Assembly: GCA_947630935.1 (NCBI GenBank)
Contig: CANRJL010000029.1
Span: 1 to 9,892, forward strand
Direction of reading: 5' to 3'
Source of the DNA: an uncultured Bacilli bacterium
GTDB taxonomy: Bacteria > Bacillota_I > Bacilli_A > RF39 > UBA660
DNA: 9,892 nt
The stretch's first letter is position 1, and each line of letters starts with the position of its first letter. Below, piece after piece: positions 1 through 8,421 of this stretch. The notes under the pieces are model-generated. The model worked only from the letters and a program-made list of their open reading frames with translations, did not search any database and had not been told where the DNA came from. The position numbers were made by a program, and so were the translations under genes.

Positions 1-143
1 GAGAAGAGGCATCTACTTTAGAAGATGTAGTGGAACCTTTTTTACTGCAAGAAGGTTTTATTAAAAGAACTCCAAGAGGAAGAGTAGCAACTGAAAAAAG
101 TTATGAGCATTTAAGAATTGCCCATAATAAAAGTTTATTTTAG
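1..143 (+). CDS. ruvB: RuvB Holliday junction helicase, C-terminal end (5' truncated by window)
   Basis: The open frame enters at the left edge (first full codon at base 3) and encodes the last 46 residues of the protein, ending in TAG. The tail has the winged-helix C-terminal signature of RuvB: an [10 protein letters not shown] stretch, then [13 protein letters not shown], where the RTPRGR segment is the highly conserved DNA-contacting part of the domain. RuvB is the hexameric AAA+ motor that, with RuvA, drives branch migration of Holliday junctions in the cytoplasm. The Walker motifs lie outside the window. The identification is supported by queA and tgt downstream, the usual ruvAB-queA-tgt order in Bacilli. 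The next gene's Shine-Dalgarno overlaps this stop codon, so the two are co-transcribed and probably translationally coupled. Confidence 0.93.
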   Translation, partial: EEASTLEDVVEPFLLQEGFIKRTPRGRVATEKSYEHLRIAHNKSLF

Positions 144-147
144 GAGG
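142..147 (+). promoter_or_regulatory. Strong Shine-Dalgarno AGGAGG overlapping the ruvB stop
   Basis: AGGAGG begins inside the TAG stop of ruvB and lies 4 bases before the ATG at 152. It is the closest match to the consensus anti-16S pairing sequence in the window, and it fixes the start of the kinase-like gene. Confidence 0.8.
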
Positions 148-151
148 CTGT

Positions 152-718
152 ATGGAAAAAAATCGTTTAATTATTATTGAAGGACCCCAAGGTACAGGTA
201 AAACAACTTTAGCAAATTATTTAAGAGAAAATATTGCTAGTTCTAATTTATATCGCTTAAGTGGTCAAAAAGATAAAAGTAAAACAGGAAAATTAGTAAG
301 TAAAAAAATGTATTTAGCTTTACTTGCTTATTTAAAACAAATGCAAGATATTCCTATGGATATTATTTTTGATAGAACTTTTTTTACTGAAGAAGTTTAT
401 GCAAGACTAGGATATAAAGATTATTCTTTTACGGATGTTTATAATTATTTAGTAGAAGAATTTAATAAGTTAAATTATGATATCTATTTAGTATTATTAT
501 ATTTAAAAGATCCACATATTTTTGAAGAAAGACTTATAAGAGAACCTCATCATACCTATCAGTCTTTTAGTGAAGAAAACAGTACCAATCAACAAGATAT
601 GTATAAAGTTTTAGGAGAAGAATTAAAAAATACTAATATTAAAGTATTAAGACTTGCCATGGATAATTTTGATGAAGCTTACAGGAAAATAAATAAAGAA
701 TTTAAAATCATGAGGTAA
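152..718 (+). CDS. P-loop nucleoside/nucleotide kinase-like protein (thymidylate-kinase-like NTPase)
   Basis: This is a 188-residue soluble protein. Residues 6-10 form a hydrophobic beta strand that leads into a Walker A loop, GPQGTGKT, at 11-18. A hydrophobic strand ending in a DR pair (IIFDRTFF, 71-78) resembles the DR motif of the thymidylate kinase and deoxynucleoside kinase superfamily. A second strand (IYLVLLYLKDP, 111-121) precedes an Arg-bearing segment (E126-R127, R130) that could form the lid. These features fit a small P-loop kinase phosphorylating a nucleoside, nucleotide or similar small molecule, but the substrate cannot be read from the sequence. At 188 aa it is slightly shorter than typical Tmk (about 205-215 aa) and lacks an obvious TYEP-type nucleotide motif, so it should not be named tmk. 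It sits between ruvB and queA, 8 bases after ruvB and 3 before queA, so it is in the same operon. Confidence 0.7.
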   Translation: MEKNRLIIIEGPQGTGKTTLANYLRENIASSNLYRLSGQKDKSKTGKLVSKKMYLALLAYLKQMQDIPMDIIFDRTFFTEEVYARLGYKDYSFTDVYNYLVEEFNKLNYDIYLVLLYLKDPHIFEERLIREPHHTYQSFSEENSTNQQDMYKVLGEELKNTNIKVLRLAMDNFDEAYRKINKEFKIMR

Positions 719-721
719 ATT

Positions 722-1753
722 ATGAGTACAGAAGATTTTGATTATGAATTACCTGAGCATTTAATAGCTCAAACTCCTCTTAAAAATAGAAGTGCTTCAA
801 AATTATTAGTTTTAGATAAGGATACTGGAATTATTGAACATAAAGTTTTTACTGATATTAAAGATTATTTAAAAAAGGGTGATGTATTAGTTTTAAATAA
901 TACTAAAGTTATTCCTGCAAGATTAATTGGGGAAAAAATAGAAACTAAAGCTGTTATTGAATTATTGCTTTTAAAAGATTTAGGAAATAATATTTGGGAA
1001 TGTTTATCAAGACCTTTTAAAAGATTAAAAGTTGGAAGTAAAATTAAATTTGGGGATGAGTTAATAGCCGAAGTAATTAATAAAAAAAGAGCAGGAATTG
1101 TGGAAGTTAAGTTAGAGTATCAAGGTATTTTAATGGAAATATTAGATAGATTAGGGCAAATGCCCTTACCTCCTTACATTCATGAGAAATTAAAAGATAA
1201 GAATCGTTATCAAACAGTATATGCTAAAGTTTTAGGTAGTGCAGCAGCTCCGACAGCAGGACTTCATTTTACTAAAGATTTATTAAAAGAAATAGAAAAT
1301 ATGGGTGTTATTATAACTTATGTTACTTTGCATGTTGGTCTAGGAACTTTTAGGCCAGTGGAAGTAAGTGATGTCACTAAACATTCAATGCATAGCGAAT
1401 ATTATGAGATGAGTGATGAAACAGCTAAGATTTTAAATAAAGCTAAAAGTGAAGGAAGAAGAATTATAGCTGTGGGTACAACATCAACTAGAACTTTAGA
1501 AGCAGTAATGCGTAAATATCATACTTTTAAAGAGACTAAGGAAAATACTGATATTTTTATTTATCCTGGTTATGAATTTCAAGCTATTGATTGTTTAATT
1601 ACTAATTTTCATTTACCAAAAAGTACTTTAATTATGCTTGTCAGTGCTTTGGCTGGTAAAGATAAAATAATGGCGGCTTATAAAGAAGCTATAAAATTAG
1701 AATATCGTTTTTTTTCTTTTGGCGACGCGATGTTTATTAAGAAGGAGAGTTAA
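722..1753 (+). CDS. queA: S-adenosylmethionine:tRNA ribosyltransferase-isomerase QueA
   Basis: This is a full-length 343-residue QueA (the family is usually about 340-355 aa). It transfers and isomerises the ribosyl moiety of SAM onto preQ1 in the anticodon of tRNAs with GUN anticodons, making epoxyqueuosine in the cytoplasm. Family signatures are clear: the N-terminal [15 protein letters not shown] (6-20), [12 protein letters not shown] (57-68), the RYQTVYA segment followed by [13 protein letters not shown] (162-184), [10 protein letters not shown] (204-213), [10 protein letters not shown] (251-260) and the C-terminal [10 protein letters not shown] (328-337). The ATG at 722 is preceded by GAGG at 712-715, just before the upstream stop. 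Only 3 bases separate it from the kinase gene. Tgt, the preceding step of the pathway, lies two genes downstream in the same operon. Confidence 0.97.
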   Translation: MSTEDFDYELPEHLIAQTPLKNRSASKLLVLDKDTGIIEHKVFTDIKDYLKKGDVLVLNNTKVIPARLIGEKIETKAVIELLLLKDLGNNIWECLSRPFKRLKVGSKIKFGDELIAEVINKKRAGIVEVKLEYQGILMEILDRLGQMPLPPYIHEKLKDKNRYQTVYAKVLGSAAAPTAGLHFTKDLLKEIENMGVIITYVTLHVGLGTFRPVEVSDVTKHSMHSEYYEMSDETAKILNKAKSEGRRIIAVGTTSTRTLEAVMRKYHTFKETKENTDIFIYPGYEFQAIDCLITNFHLPKSTLIMLVSALAGKDKIMAAYKEAIKLEYRFFSFGDAMFIKKES

Positions 1754-1755
1754 CT

Positions 1756-3713
<1,958 letters not shown>

Positions 3714-3744
3714 TTTTTTTTGCCATTAAAAAGTAAAAAAATGC

Positions 3745-4110
3745 TTATTTTTCTTTTTTATTAATACCTATCATTGACCCTAAAATGCTAGATAATATTA
3801 ATACAATGTAGTAAATCATTCTTTCAATAGTAAAACGAGATTGATAAAATATTAAATTGATTATTACTAATAATATAATAAGTATGATACCTATTTTAAT
3901 TCCTTCAAGGTATCCTTTTTTTTCGGCTTGTTTACCATATTTATAACCTATTATTAAAAAAATAATAATCATAATAATTGTAAAAAATAAATTTGTTGTT
4001 TGAAAATTCATTATTCCTCCTAAATTAAATAATGAGAATAAAAGGCTTATTAAAAGAATAATAAGTAAAAAAATTCCTAAAGTTTTGCCAAATTTTTTTA
4101 TTGTTTTCAA
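3745..4110 (-). CDS. TIGR04086/YrzE-like four-span membrane protein
   Basis: This minus-strand gene encodes about 121 residues that are almost wholly hydrophobic, with four predicted membrane spans (about 11-30, 42-56, 71-89 and 99-114). Between spans 2 and 3 lies a short positively charged loop, GYKYGKQAEKKGYLEGIKIG. This resembles the hallmark Gly/Ala/Lys loop of the TIGR04086 (YrzE) family, for which no function is established. YrzE-type genes lie close to tgt and yrbG in Bacillus, which matches the neighbourhood here. An in-frame GTG at 4119 falls inside the sequence AGGTGA. By analogy with the other genes here, AGGTGA is the ribosome site and the TTG codon at 4110, five bases downstream, is the likely start. 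It is convergent with the 101-aa gene and divergent from the DUF421 gene. Family assignment is by motif memory, without a profile search. Confidence 0.72.
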   Translation of the reverse strand: MKTIKKFGKTLGIFLLIILLISLLFSLFNLGGIMNFQTTNLFFTIIMIIIFLIIGYKYGKQAEKKGYLEGIKIGIILIILLVIINLIFYQSRFTIERMIYYIVLILSSILGSMIGINKKEK

Positions 4111-4185
4111 ATTAATCACCTATATAACTTTATGTTTTTGTTTAAAAAAATAGAAGTTTGAACATAATAATGTTAGGTGAAGCAT

Positions 4186-4833
4186 ATGGAAGAGTTAATT
4201 CAAGTTGTTTTTCGGACATTTTTCTTTTATTTTTTTATTGTTTTACTTTATCGAATAATGGGAAAACGGGAAGTTGGCCAATTGGGGATAATTGACTTAA
4301 TTATTTCAATTTTAATGGCTGAATTGGTGGCAATTTCTATTGAAGATTCTCAAAAATCATTGTGGCTTACAATATGGCCATTAGTTTTGTTAACAGCCTT
4401 AGAAATTGGGTTAGCTTTTATTTCAATTAAATCACGAACTTTTCGCGCTTTGTTTGGTGGAAAACCTTCTTTAATTGTTTGCGATGGTAAAGTAAATTAT
4501 CGAGAAATGATACGCCAACGGTACAGTATGGATGATTTATTACTCAGTTTACGGCAGAAAGAAATTAAGGATATAGAAGAAGTTGAATATGCTTTTTTAG
4601 AACCAAATGGCAAATTATCTATTTTTAAGTATAATCTTTTTCATACTAAAACTACTTATCCAATGCCTTTAGTTTTAGATGGAACTATTAATAAAAAAAC
4701 ATTGGAATATTTAAAAAAAGACCAAGATTGGTTAATTGATATTTTAGCTAAAAAACATTTATTGGTAGAAGAAGTTTTTTATGCTTTTTATAAAAAAAAT
4801 AAAATTTATTTAATTGCTAATCAGGAAGTTTAA
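4186..4833 (+). CDS. DUF421 membrane protein (YrbG/YetF family)
   Basis: This is a 215-residue protein. Three hydrophobic spans (about 8-23, 34-50 and 62-82) are followed by a cytoplasmic mixed alpha/beta domain. The family hallmark is present after span 1: RIMGKREVGQLGIIDLI (23-39). The linker FGGKPSLIVCDGKVNYREM (90-108) and the RYSMDDLLLSLRQKEI segment (112-127) match the layout of the YetF-like domain. In spore formers some members are spore-membrane associated, but no biochemical function can be assigned from sequence. A GTG at 4177 lies inside the ribosome site AGGTGA (4175-4180), so the ATG at 4186 is chosen. All nine arginines are encoded by CGN (CGG four, CGA three, CGC two) and none by AGA, unlike the neighbours. 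B. subtilis yrbG lies near tgt, consistent with this location. Confidence 0.88.
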   Translation: MEELIQVVFRTFFFYFFIVLLYRIMGKREVGQLGIIDLIISILMAELVAISIEDSQKSLWLTIWPLVLLTALEIGLAFISIKSRTFRALFGGKPSLIVCDGKVNYREMIRQRYSMDDLLLSLRQKEIKDIEEVEYAFLEPNGKLSIFKYNLFHTKTTYPMPLVLDGTINKKTLEYLKKDQDWLIDILAKKHLLVEEVFYAFYKKNKIYLIANQEV

Positions 4834-4834
4834 T

Positions 4835-4862
4835 TCGACATGATTTTTTCTTTTAGTATGTT
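4835..4862 (+). promoter_or_regulatory. Possible sigma-A promoter for the SPOR-radC-mreCD unit
   Basis: TCGACA (4835-4840, five of six matches to TTGACA) lies 16 bases before TATGTT (4857-4862, four of six matches to TATAAT), just after the DUF421 stop. The only intergenic gap upstream of the SPOR gene is here. The -10 is weak and a TATAAA at 4862-4867 would be spaced too far, so this is tentative. Confidence 0.3.
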
Positions 4863-4882
4863 ATAAATTGGGTGTGATGCTT

Positions 4883-5311
4883 ATGAAGAAAAGATTACTT
4901 TTATTTATTTGTGCATTTGTTTTAGGAGGCCTTATGGCTTATATTACAAAAGTACGTTTTCAAAATCTCGAGAATAATCATTTTATTATTGCTTATCAAT
5001 TAGGAATTTATTCTAGTTATGAAAATGCTTTAAAAATGGCTAAAGATGCAAAGGGGGCTATTATTGTTAATAAAAATAATACCTATCAAGTAATTGGGGC
5101 AGTAGCTAATTCTAAAGCAAGTGAAGAAAAGATGGAAAATTTATTAAAGCAAGAGAATTTAACATATTATCCAAAAAAGATTTCTTTAAATTCGAAGGCT
5201 TTGAAAACAGTAGAAGAATATGAATTATTAATTCGCGAAACTGAAGATTTTGATGCTCTTAAAGTACTTAATGAACAGCTTTTAAAAAGTTTAGAAGAAA
5301 GGATGAATTAA
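4883..5311 (+). CDS. SPOR-domain membrane protein (SpoIIB-like by position)
   Basis: This 142-residue protein has one N-terminal membrane span (about 4-20) and an outside domain. Residues 33-101 have the SPOR pattern: a strand HFIIAYQLGIYSSYENA (33-49, equivalent to the F.vQ.G.f....NA start of SPOR repeats), a helix, TYQVIGAVANSKASEEK (67-83), and a second helix ending in LTYYPKKISL. SPOR domains bind septal, denuded peptidoglycan. A helical tail (about 107-142) with many acidic residues follows. In B. subtilis the SPOR protein SpoIIB, needed for engulfment, lies just upstream of maf and radC, which matches this position. The ATG at 4883 is 8 bases from GGGTG (4870-4874). Earlier in-frame TTG and ATG codons at 4868 and 4877 lie before or within that site. 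The stop directly abuts the radC ATG. Confidence 0.72.
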   Translation: MKKRLLLFICAFVLGGLMAYITKVRFQNLENNHFIIAYQLGIYSSYENALKMAKDAKGAIIVNKNNTYQVIGAVANSKASEEKMENLLKQENLTYYPKKISLNSKALKTVEEYELLIRETEDFDALKVLNEQLLKSLEERMN

Positions 5312-6001
5312 ATGGGTTATGCCATTAAAGATTTACCAAAAGATGAACTTCCACGAGAAAAAGCTTTAAAATATGGTTTTGATGCTTTATCAGATGCTGA
5401 GTTACTAGCTATTTTATTACGAACGGGAACAAAAAAAGTAAATGCCAAAGAATTGGCAATACAAATATTAAAAGAAATGAATTCTTTAAAAGGATTACAA
5501 AATAGTCGAATTTCTAAGTTAGCAAGTATTAAGGGTGTTGGCAAAGTAAAAGCTATTACAATTTTGGCGGCTTTAGAATTGGGAAAAAGATTTCAAAAAG
5601 ACAATTTTATTAAAGAGATTAAAATAAGAGAAACAGCTGATGTTTATTGTAATTTTAAAAATGAATTAGAAGAAGAAAGTCAAGAAAAGTTTATGGCCTT
5701 ATTTTTAAATAATCAAAATATCGTTTTGGGCAGTAAAATTATGTTCATGGGTTCCTCTTCCCAAAGTTTTGTCGAGCCAAAAGAAATTTTTAAAGAAGCG
5801 ATGCTATATAACGCAACACGGTTAATTGTATTACATAATCATCCTAGTGGTAATCCCACGCCAAGCAAACAAGATTATTTAATTACAGACCAAATTAAAG
5901 AAGCAGGGTTATTGTTAAATATTCATTTATTAGATCATTTGATTATTGGTAAGAAAAATTATTATAGTCTTTATGAATATATTAAAGGAGGAATTACATG
6001 A
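5312..6001 (+). CDS. radC: RadC-family JAMM/MPN+ domain protein
   Basis: This is a complete 229-residue RadC. An N-terminal UPF0758 region (MGYAIKDLPKDELPREKAL, then GFDALSDAELLAILLRTGT at 22-40) is followed by a helix-hairpin-helix around 67-91 (KLASIKGVGKVKA). The C-terminal JAMM-type domain has an exact metal motif: His175, His177, Ser185 and Asp188, in HNHPSGNPTPSKQD, which fits HxHx7Sx2D. Glu125 in SQEKF is the likely upstream acid. The historical link to DNA repair is doubtful, and the molecular role of the family is unsettled. AAAGGA (5298-5303) precedes the ATG with 8 bases of spacing. The TGA stop overlaps the next ATG as ATGA, which shows that TGA is a stop codon here. The position just before the mre genes is conserved across Bacilli and Clostridia. 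Confidence 0.95.
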   Translation: MGYAIKDLPKDELPREKALKYGFDALSDAELLAILLRTGTKKVNAKELAIQILKEMNSLKGLQNSRISKLASIKGVGKVKAITILAALELGKRFQKDNFIKEIKIRETADVYCNFKNELEEESQEKFMALFLNNQNIVLGSKIMFMGSSSQSFVEPKEIFKEAMLYNATRLIVLHNHPSGNPTPSKQDYLITDQIKEAGLLLNIHLLDHLIIGKKNYYSLYEYIKGGIT

Positions 6002-6654
6002 AACAAAAAATTACAATTTTAAAAATTTTTTTAATTTTTTTAATTTTGTATTTAGGAAGTGATTTTTTAATTTCTTGTTTAATTTCTATGGATAATAATT
6101 TAGAAGTAAAAAATGTTTGCTATGAAGAAGAATATAACTCTTTAAAAAAAGAATATGATGAATTATTAAATTATACATCTAATATGCCTAATAATATAAT
6201 AAGTAAAGTAATTGAGCATGACCCGCTTACTTTTTTTGCCGAAGTTAAAATTTTAAAAGGAAAGAAAGAAGGCATTTTAAAAGACTCTATGGTTTTTAAT
6301 GAACAAGGCTTGGTTGGAATAGTAAGCAAAGTAATGAATCATACATCAATGGTGCAACTATTGCCTAATAAAAACACTAAAATTGCCGTTAAAATTGGGG
6401 ATATAGATGGCTTACTAGAAAGTGACAATGGAGTATTAAAAGTCAAAAATATAACTTCATCAAATCAAATTTTAGAAAATACTGAAGTAAAAAGTTCTAA
6501 TTATAGTTTACTAGAATCTGGTGTAGTTATAGGAACTGTAAAAGAAGTTTATAAAACTAATCAAAATTTAAGTACTGAAGTAATTATTGAGCCTAGTGTT
6601 GATTTTAATCATTTAAATTATGTTTCAGTTAAAATGGTGAAAAAAGATGATTAA
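5998..6654 (+). CDS. mreC: Rod shape-determining protein MreC (short form)
   Basis: This is a 218-residue membrane-anchored protein of the cell elongation machinery. It has one N-terminal span (about 7-29), a short acidic/Lys coiled-coil stretch (about 41-58), then the beta-barrel core. The core signatures are GKKEGILKDSMVFNEQGLVG (88-107), KVMNHTSMVQLLPN (111-124) and LLESGVVIGTVKEVYK (171-186), the last followed by VIIEPSVDFNHLNYVSV. MreC scaffolds PBP2/RodA outside the membrane. It is clearly shorter than the roughly 290-residue B. subtilis protein: the coiled coil is reduced and there is no C-terminal extension. Its ATG overlaps the radC TGA by 4 bases, with an AGGAGG-like site (AAAGGAGG) near 5985-5992. 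Unusually, mreB is not between radC and mreC. Confidence 0.9.
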   Translation: MKQKITILKIFLIFLILYLGSDFLISCLISMDNNLEVKNVCYEEEYNSLKKEYDELLNYTSNMPNNIISKVIEHDPLTFFAEVKILKGKKEGILKDSMVFNEQGLVGIVSKVMNHTSMVQLLPNKNTKIAVKIGDIDGLLESDNGVLKVKNITSSNQILENTEVKSSNYSLLESGVVIGTVKEVYKTNQNLSTEVIIEPSVDFNHLNYVSVKMVKKDD

Positions 6655-7009
6655 AATACTTTCATTCTTGCCTTTTACTTTTTTTGCTGATTCCAAAGAA
6701 GAAAACCTTTATTATATTATTTCATTTGGTCTCTTATTTGATTTTTTTTTATATCATTTTTTCTTTTTAAATACATTCTTTTTTCTTATTTTATACATAG
6801 TTAATAAAAAATTTCGAAAATCGAAAAACTATTTTATTTTTCTTTTTAAGAATATTTTAAATTTAATAATAGGTTTTATATTTTATGCTCTTTATACAAA
6901 TAGTTTTTTTAGTTTTGATTTTTTCTTTAAATGTTTGCTTTTAAATTTATTAGTTGCAACTATTTTTTATCGCTTTCATAAAAAAAGTTTAGAAATTAAT
7001 TTGTTCTAA
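6647..7009 (+). CDS. mreD: MreD-like membrane protein (short)
   Basis: This 120-residue, very Phe-rich hydrophobic protein is placed directly after mreC with an 8-base overlap and the ribosome site GGTGA at 6636-6640. Three or four spans can be drawn (about 21-38, 40-53, 65-83 and 92-108). The segment ISFGLLFDFFLYHFF (25-39) resembles the conserved G..xD.. second span of MreD. MreD is an integral membrane partner of MreC in the elongasome. At 120 aa it is about 40-50 residues shorter than usual, so it may have lost a terminal span. The identification rests mainly on synteny plus the topology and that single motif. A T9 tract at 6742-6750 lies in the coding frame. A hairpin terminator overlaps the stop. 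Confidence 0.75.
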   Translation: MIKILSFLPFTFFADSKEENLYYIISFGLLFDFFLYHFFFLNTFFFLILYIVNKKFRKSKNYFIFLFKNILNLIIGFIFYALYTNSFFSFDFFFKCLLLNLLVATIFYRFHKKSLEINLF

Positions 7010-7019
7010 ATTTTTTTTT
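6985..7019 (+). terminator. Intrinsic terminator after mreD
   Basis: TTTAGAA (6988-6994) pairs perfectly with TTCTAAA (7004-7010) across a 9-base loop and is followed by nine T (7011-7019). The A-run at about 6981-6986 can extend the stem into the T-run past a G-T pair. The stem covers the mreD stop at 7007-7009. It separates the mreCD unit from spoIVFAB. Confidence 0.5.
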
Positions 7020-7047
7020 AATGCATATTTTGAGATAGGTGAAATAA

Positions 7048-7656
7048 ATGGATGAATATGAAATGATTTTAAAAAGGCATAAAGAACGAATGAAATTAAA
7101 AGAAAAAAAAGCAACTAATTTTATTAGTAAAACTTTTTCTAAAATACTTCTTAGTATTATTTTTATTTTAGGAAGTTGTATTTATATTCATTTAAATGAT
7201 TCAAATAAAAATGTTTATAAAGATACTATTTTTGAAAGTAATTTGACTTTTGCTAAAATGAATCATTGGTATGAATCGATGTTTGGAAGTATTTTGCCTA
7301 GTGTGCCTATAGAAAATCAGGTAGTTGCTAAAGAGGATATTACATTAGGTCAGATGGAGACTTATTTGGATGGTTATAAATTACATACGTCTTCTAATCA
7401 AGCTATTTCAGCTATAGGAAGTGGTATTTTAGTATACTTAGATGAAAAAGATGGTTATGGTAAAACTGCAATTATTCAGGGAGTTGATGGTGTGGATATT
7501 TGGTATGGTAATTTAACTGATTTTAATTTGAAATTATATGATTATGTAGAAGAGGGCACTATTATAGGAAATAGTAGTGGAGATTATTATTTGGTATTTT
7601 ATAAAGATGGAAAACCAATAAGTTATGAAAGTTATGGCACGCCTGTGGAAAATTAA
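7048..7656 (+). CDS. spoIVFA: SpoIVFA-like membrane protein with degenerate LytM/M23 domain
   Basis: This is a 202-residue protein: a charged N-terminus (1-25), one membrane span (about 31-48), a linker and a C-terminal M23/LytM-type beta domain (about 119-192). The fold signature is recognisable: an AIGSGILVYL strand, GYGKTAIIQG, WYGNL (152-156), LKLYDYVEEGTIIG (161-174) and the YYLVFYKDGKPI end strand. The zinc ligands of active M23 peptidases are missing. The closing HxH position reads VFY, and no H...D pair is present, as in SpoIVFA of Bacillus. SpoIVFA anchors and holds back the SpoIVFB protease in the mother cell until a forespore signal arrives. The ATG is 5 bases after AGGTGA (7037-7042). 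The gene overlaps spoIVFB by up to 32 bases, which argues for a paired function. Confidence 0.83.
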   Translation: MDEYEMILKRHKERMKLKEKKATNFISKTFSKILLSIIFILGSCIYIHLNDSNKNVYKDTIFESNLTFAKMNHWYESMFGSILPSVPIENQVVAKEDITLGQMETYLDGYKLHTSSNQAISAIGSGILVYLDEKDGYGKTAIIQGVDGVDIWYGNLTDFNLKLYDYVEEGTIIGNSSGDYYLVFYKDGKPISYESYGTPVEN

Positions 7657-8380
7657 TTTTGCTACATATATTTATTTTTTAATTGCTTTTTTATGTGGCT
7701 ATTTTAAAAATGTATGTCTACTTTTTTTTATTGTTTTTCTTCATGAATTGGGGCATTTATTTTGGATAAAAATTTTTAATTATCCAGTTATTTCTATTAT
7801 TTTTTATCCTTTTGGCGGACTTACAAAAGTTAATATACCCATTAATGCTTCTATTAATAAAGAACTATTAATTGCTCTTGGGGGAATTATTATGCAATTA
7901 ATAATAGAAGTAATACTAATTATTTTTTTCCACTCATCACCTAATCTTAAACTTTATTTATTTTATAATGAAACATTACTTTTTTTTAACTTACTTCCAT
8001 TGTATCCCTTAGATGGCAGCAAAATCTTAGAATTAATTTTGGAAAAATTTTTGCCTTATGAAAAAGCTCTTTTTTGGCGTGATATTATTTGTACTATAAT
8101 GATTTTTCTTTTTTTATTATTGATGATTGTTCAAAAGCAAATTAATTGGTTAATATATCTATTTTTAATTTTACAATGTATTACAATGTTTAAAAATCAA
8201 AAATATTTAAAAAATCGTTTTTATTTAGAACGGTATTTATATTCTTTTCCATATCATAAAATTGAAAGTCATAATAAAATTAGACTTTCTTTAATGAAAA
8301 AAGATACATTACATTTTTTTTTATATCAAGGACACTATTTACATGAAAAAGCTATTTTGAAGAAGTATTTTATTGACTAA
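7625..8380 (+). CDS. spoIVFB: SpoIVFB-like site-2 protease (M50 family)
   Basis: This is a 251-residue polytopic membrane protein with the two M50 active-site elements. HELGH occupies 40-44 in the second span (metal ligands His40 and His44, acid Glu41). NLLPLYPLDGSKIL (122-135) supplies the third ligand, Asp130. The SpoIVFB-specific YPFGGLTKV (61-69) follows span 3. After further spans (about 152-169 and 175-190) comes a basic cytoplasmic tail with LERYLY (201-206), resembling the start of the CBS region of B. subtilis SpoIVFB (288 aa), here shortened. The family cleaves pro-sigma-K inside the mother-cell membrane. The start is either ATG 7625 or ATG 7634. Neither has a clear ribosome site, so translation probably depends on coupling from spoIVFA. 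Being immediately after spoIVFA is diagnostic. Confidence 0.88.
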   Translation: MKVMARLWKINFATYIYFLIAFLCGYFKNVCLLFFIVFLHELGHLFWIKIFNYPVISIIFYPFGGLTKVNIPINASINKELLIALGGIIMQLIIEVILIIFFHSSPNLKLYLFYNETLLFFNLLPLYPLDGSKILELILEKFLPYEKALFWRDIICTIMIFLFLLLMIVQKQINWLIYLFLILQCITMFKNQKYLKNRFYLERYLYSFPYHKIESHNKIRLSLMKKDTLHFFLYQGHYLHEKAILKKYFID

Positions 8381-8400
8381 TTATTTATTTTAATTATAAT
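8373..8400 (+). promoter_or_regulatory. Sigma-A promoter for the 207-aa gene
   Basis: TTGACT (8373-8378, five of six matches) and a perfect TATAAT (8395-8400) are separated by 16 bases. The -35 lies in the last codons of spoIVFB and overlaps its stop. Transcription would start near 8407, leaving a leader of about 15 bases that contains AGGTGA at 8410-8415. Confidence 0.62.
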
Positions 8401-8421
8401 TAGTTAATTAGGTGAATCTTG

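Noticed and set aside
4161..4174. Short inverted repeat AACAT/ATGTT between the divergent genes as an operator
   Set aside because: Five-base A/T-rich arms are expected by chance here, and no convincing promoter could be placed around it.
5317..5544. 75-aa minus-strand open frame inside radC
   Set aside because: It is antisense to strongly conserved RadC, has no ribosome site, and shows no recognisable protein features; it is a shadow frame.
6742..6750. T9 tract within mreD as a phase-variation tract
   Set aside because: Long A/T runs occur many times in this AT-rich window (another T9 is in spoIVFB at 8314-8322), so this is background rather than a special signal.
7020..7036. Possible sigma-E type -10 (CATATTTT) before spoIVFA
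   Set aside because: CATA with a T at the right place fits, but the sequence 14 bases upstream does not resemble a sigma-E -35 and overlaps the mreD terminator.
8377..8411. CTAATTA with two TAATTAG copies as a terminator after spoIVFB
   Set aside because: The 7-bp arms are nearly all A-T, there is no T-run after them, and the stretch is better explained as the -10 region of the next gene's promoter.
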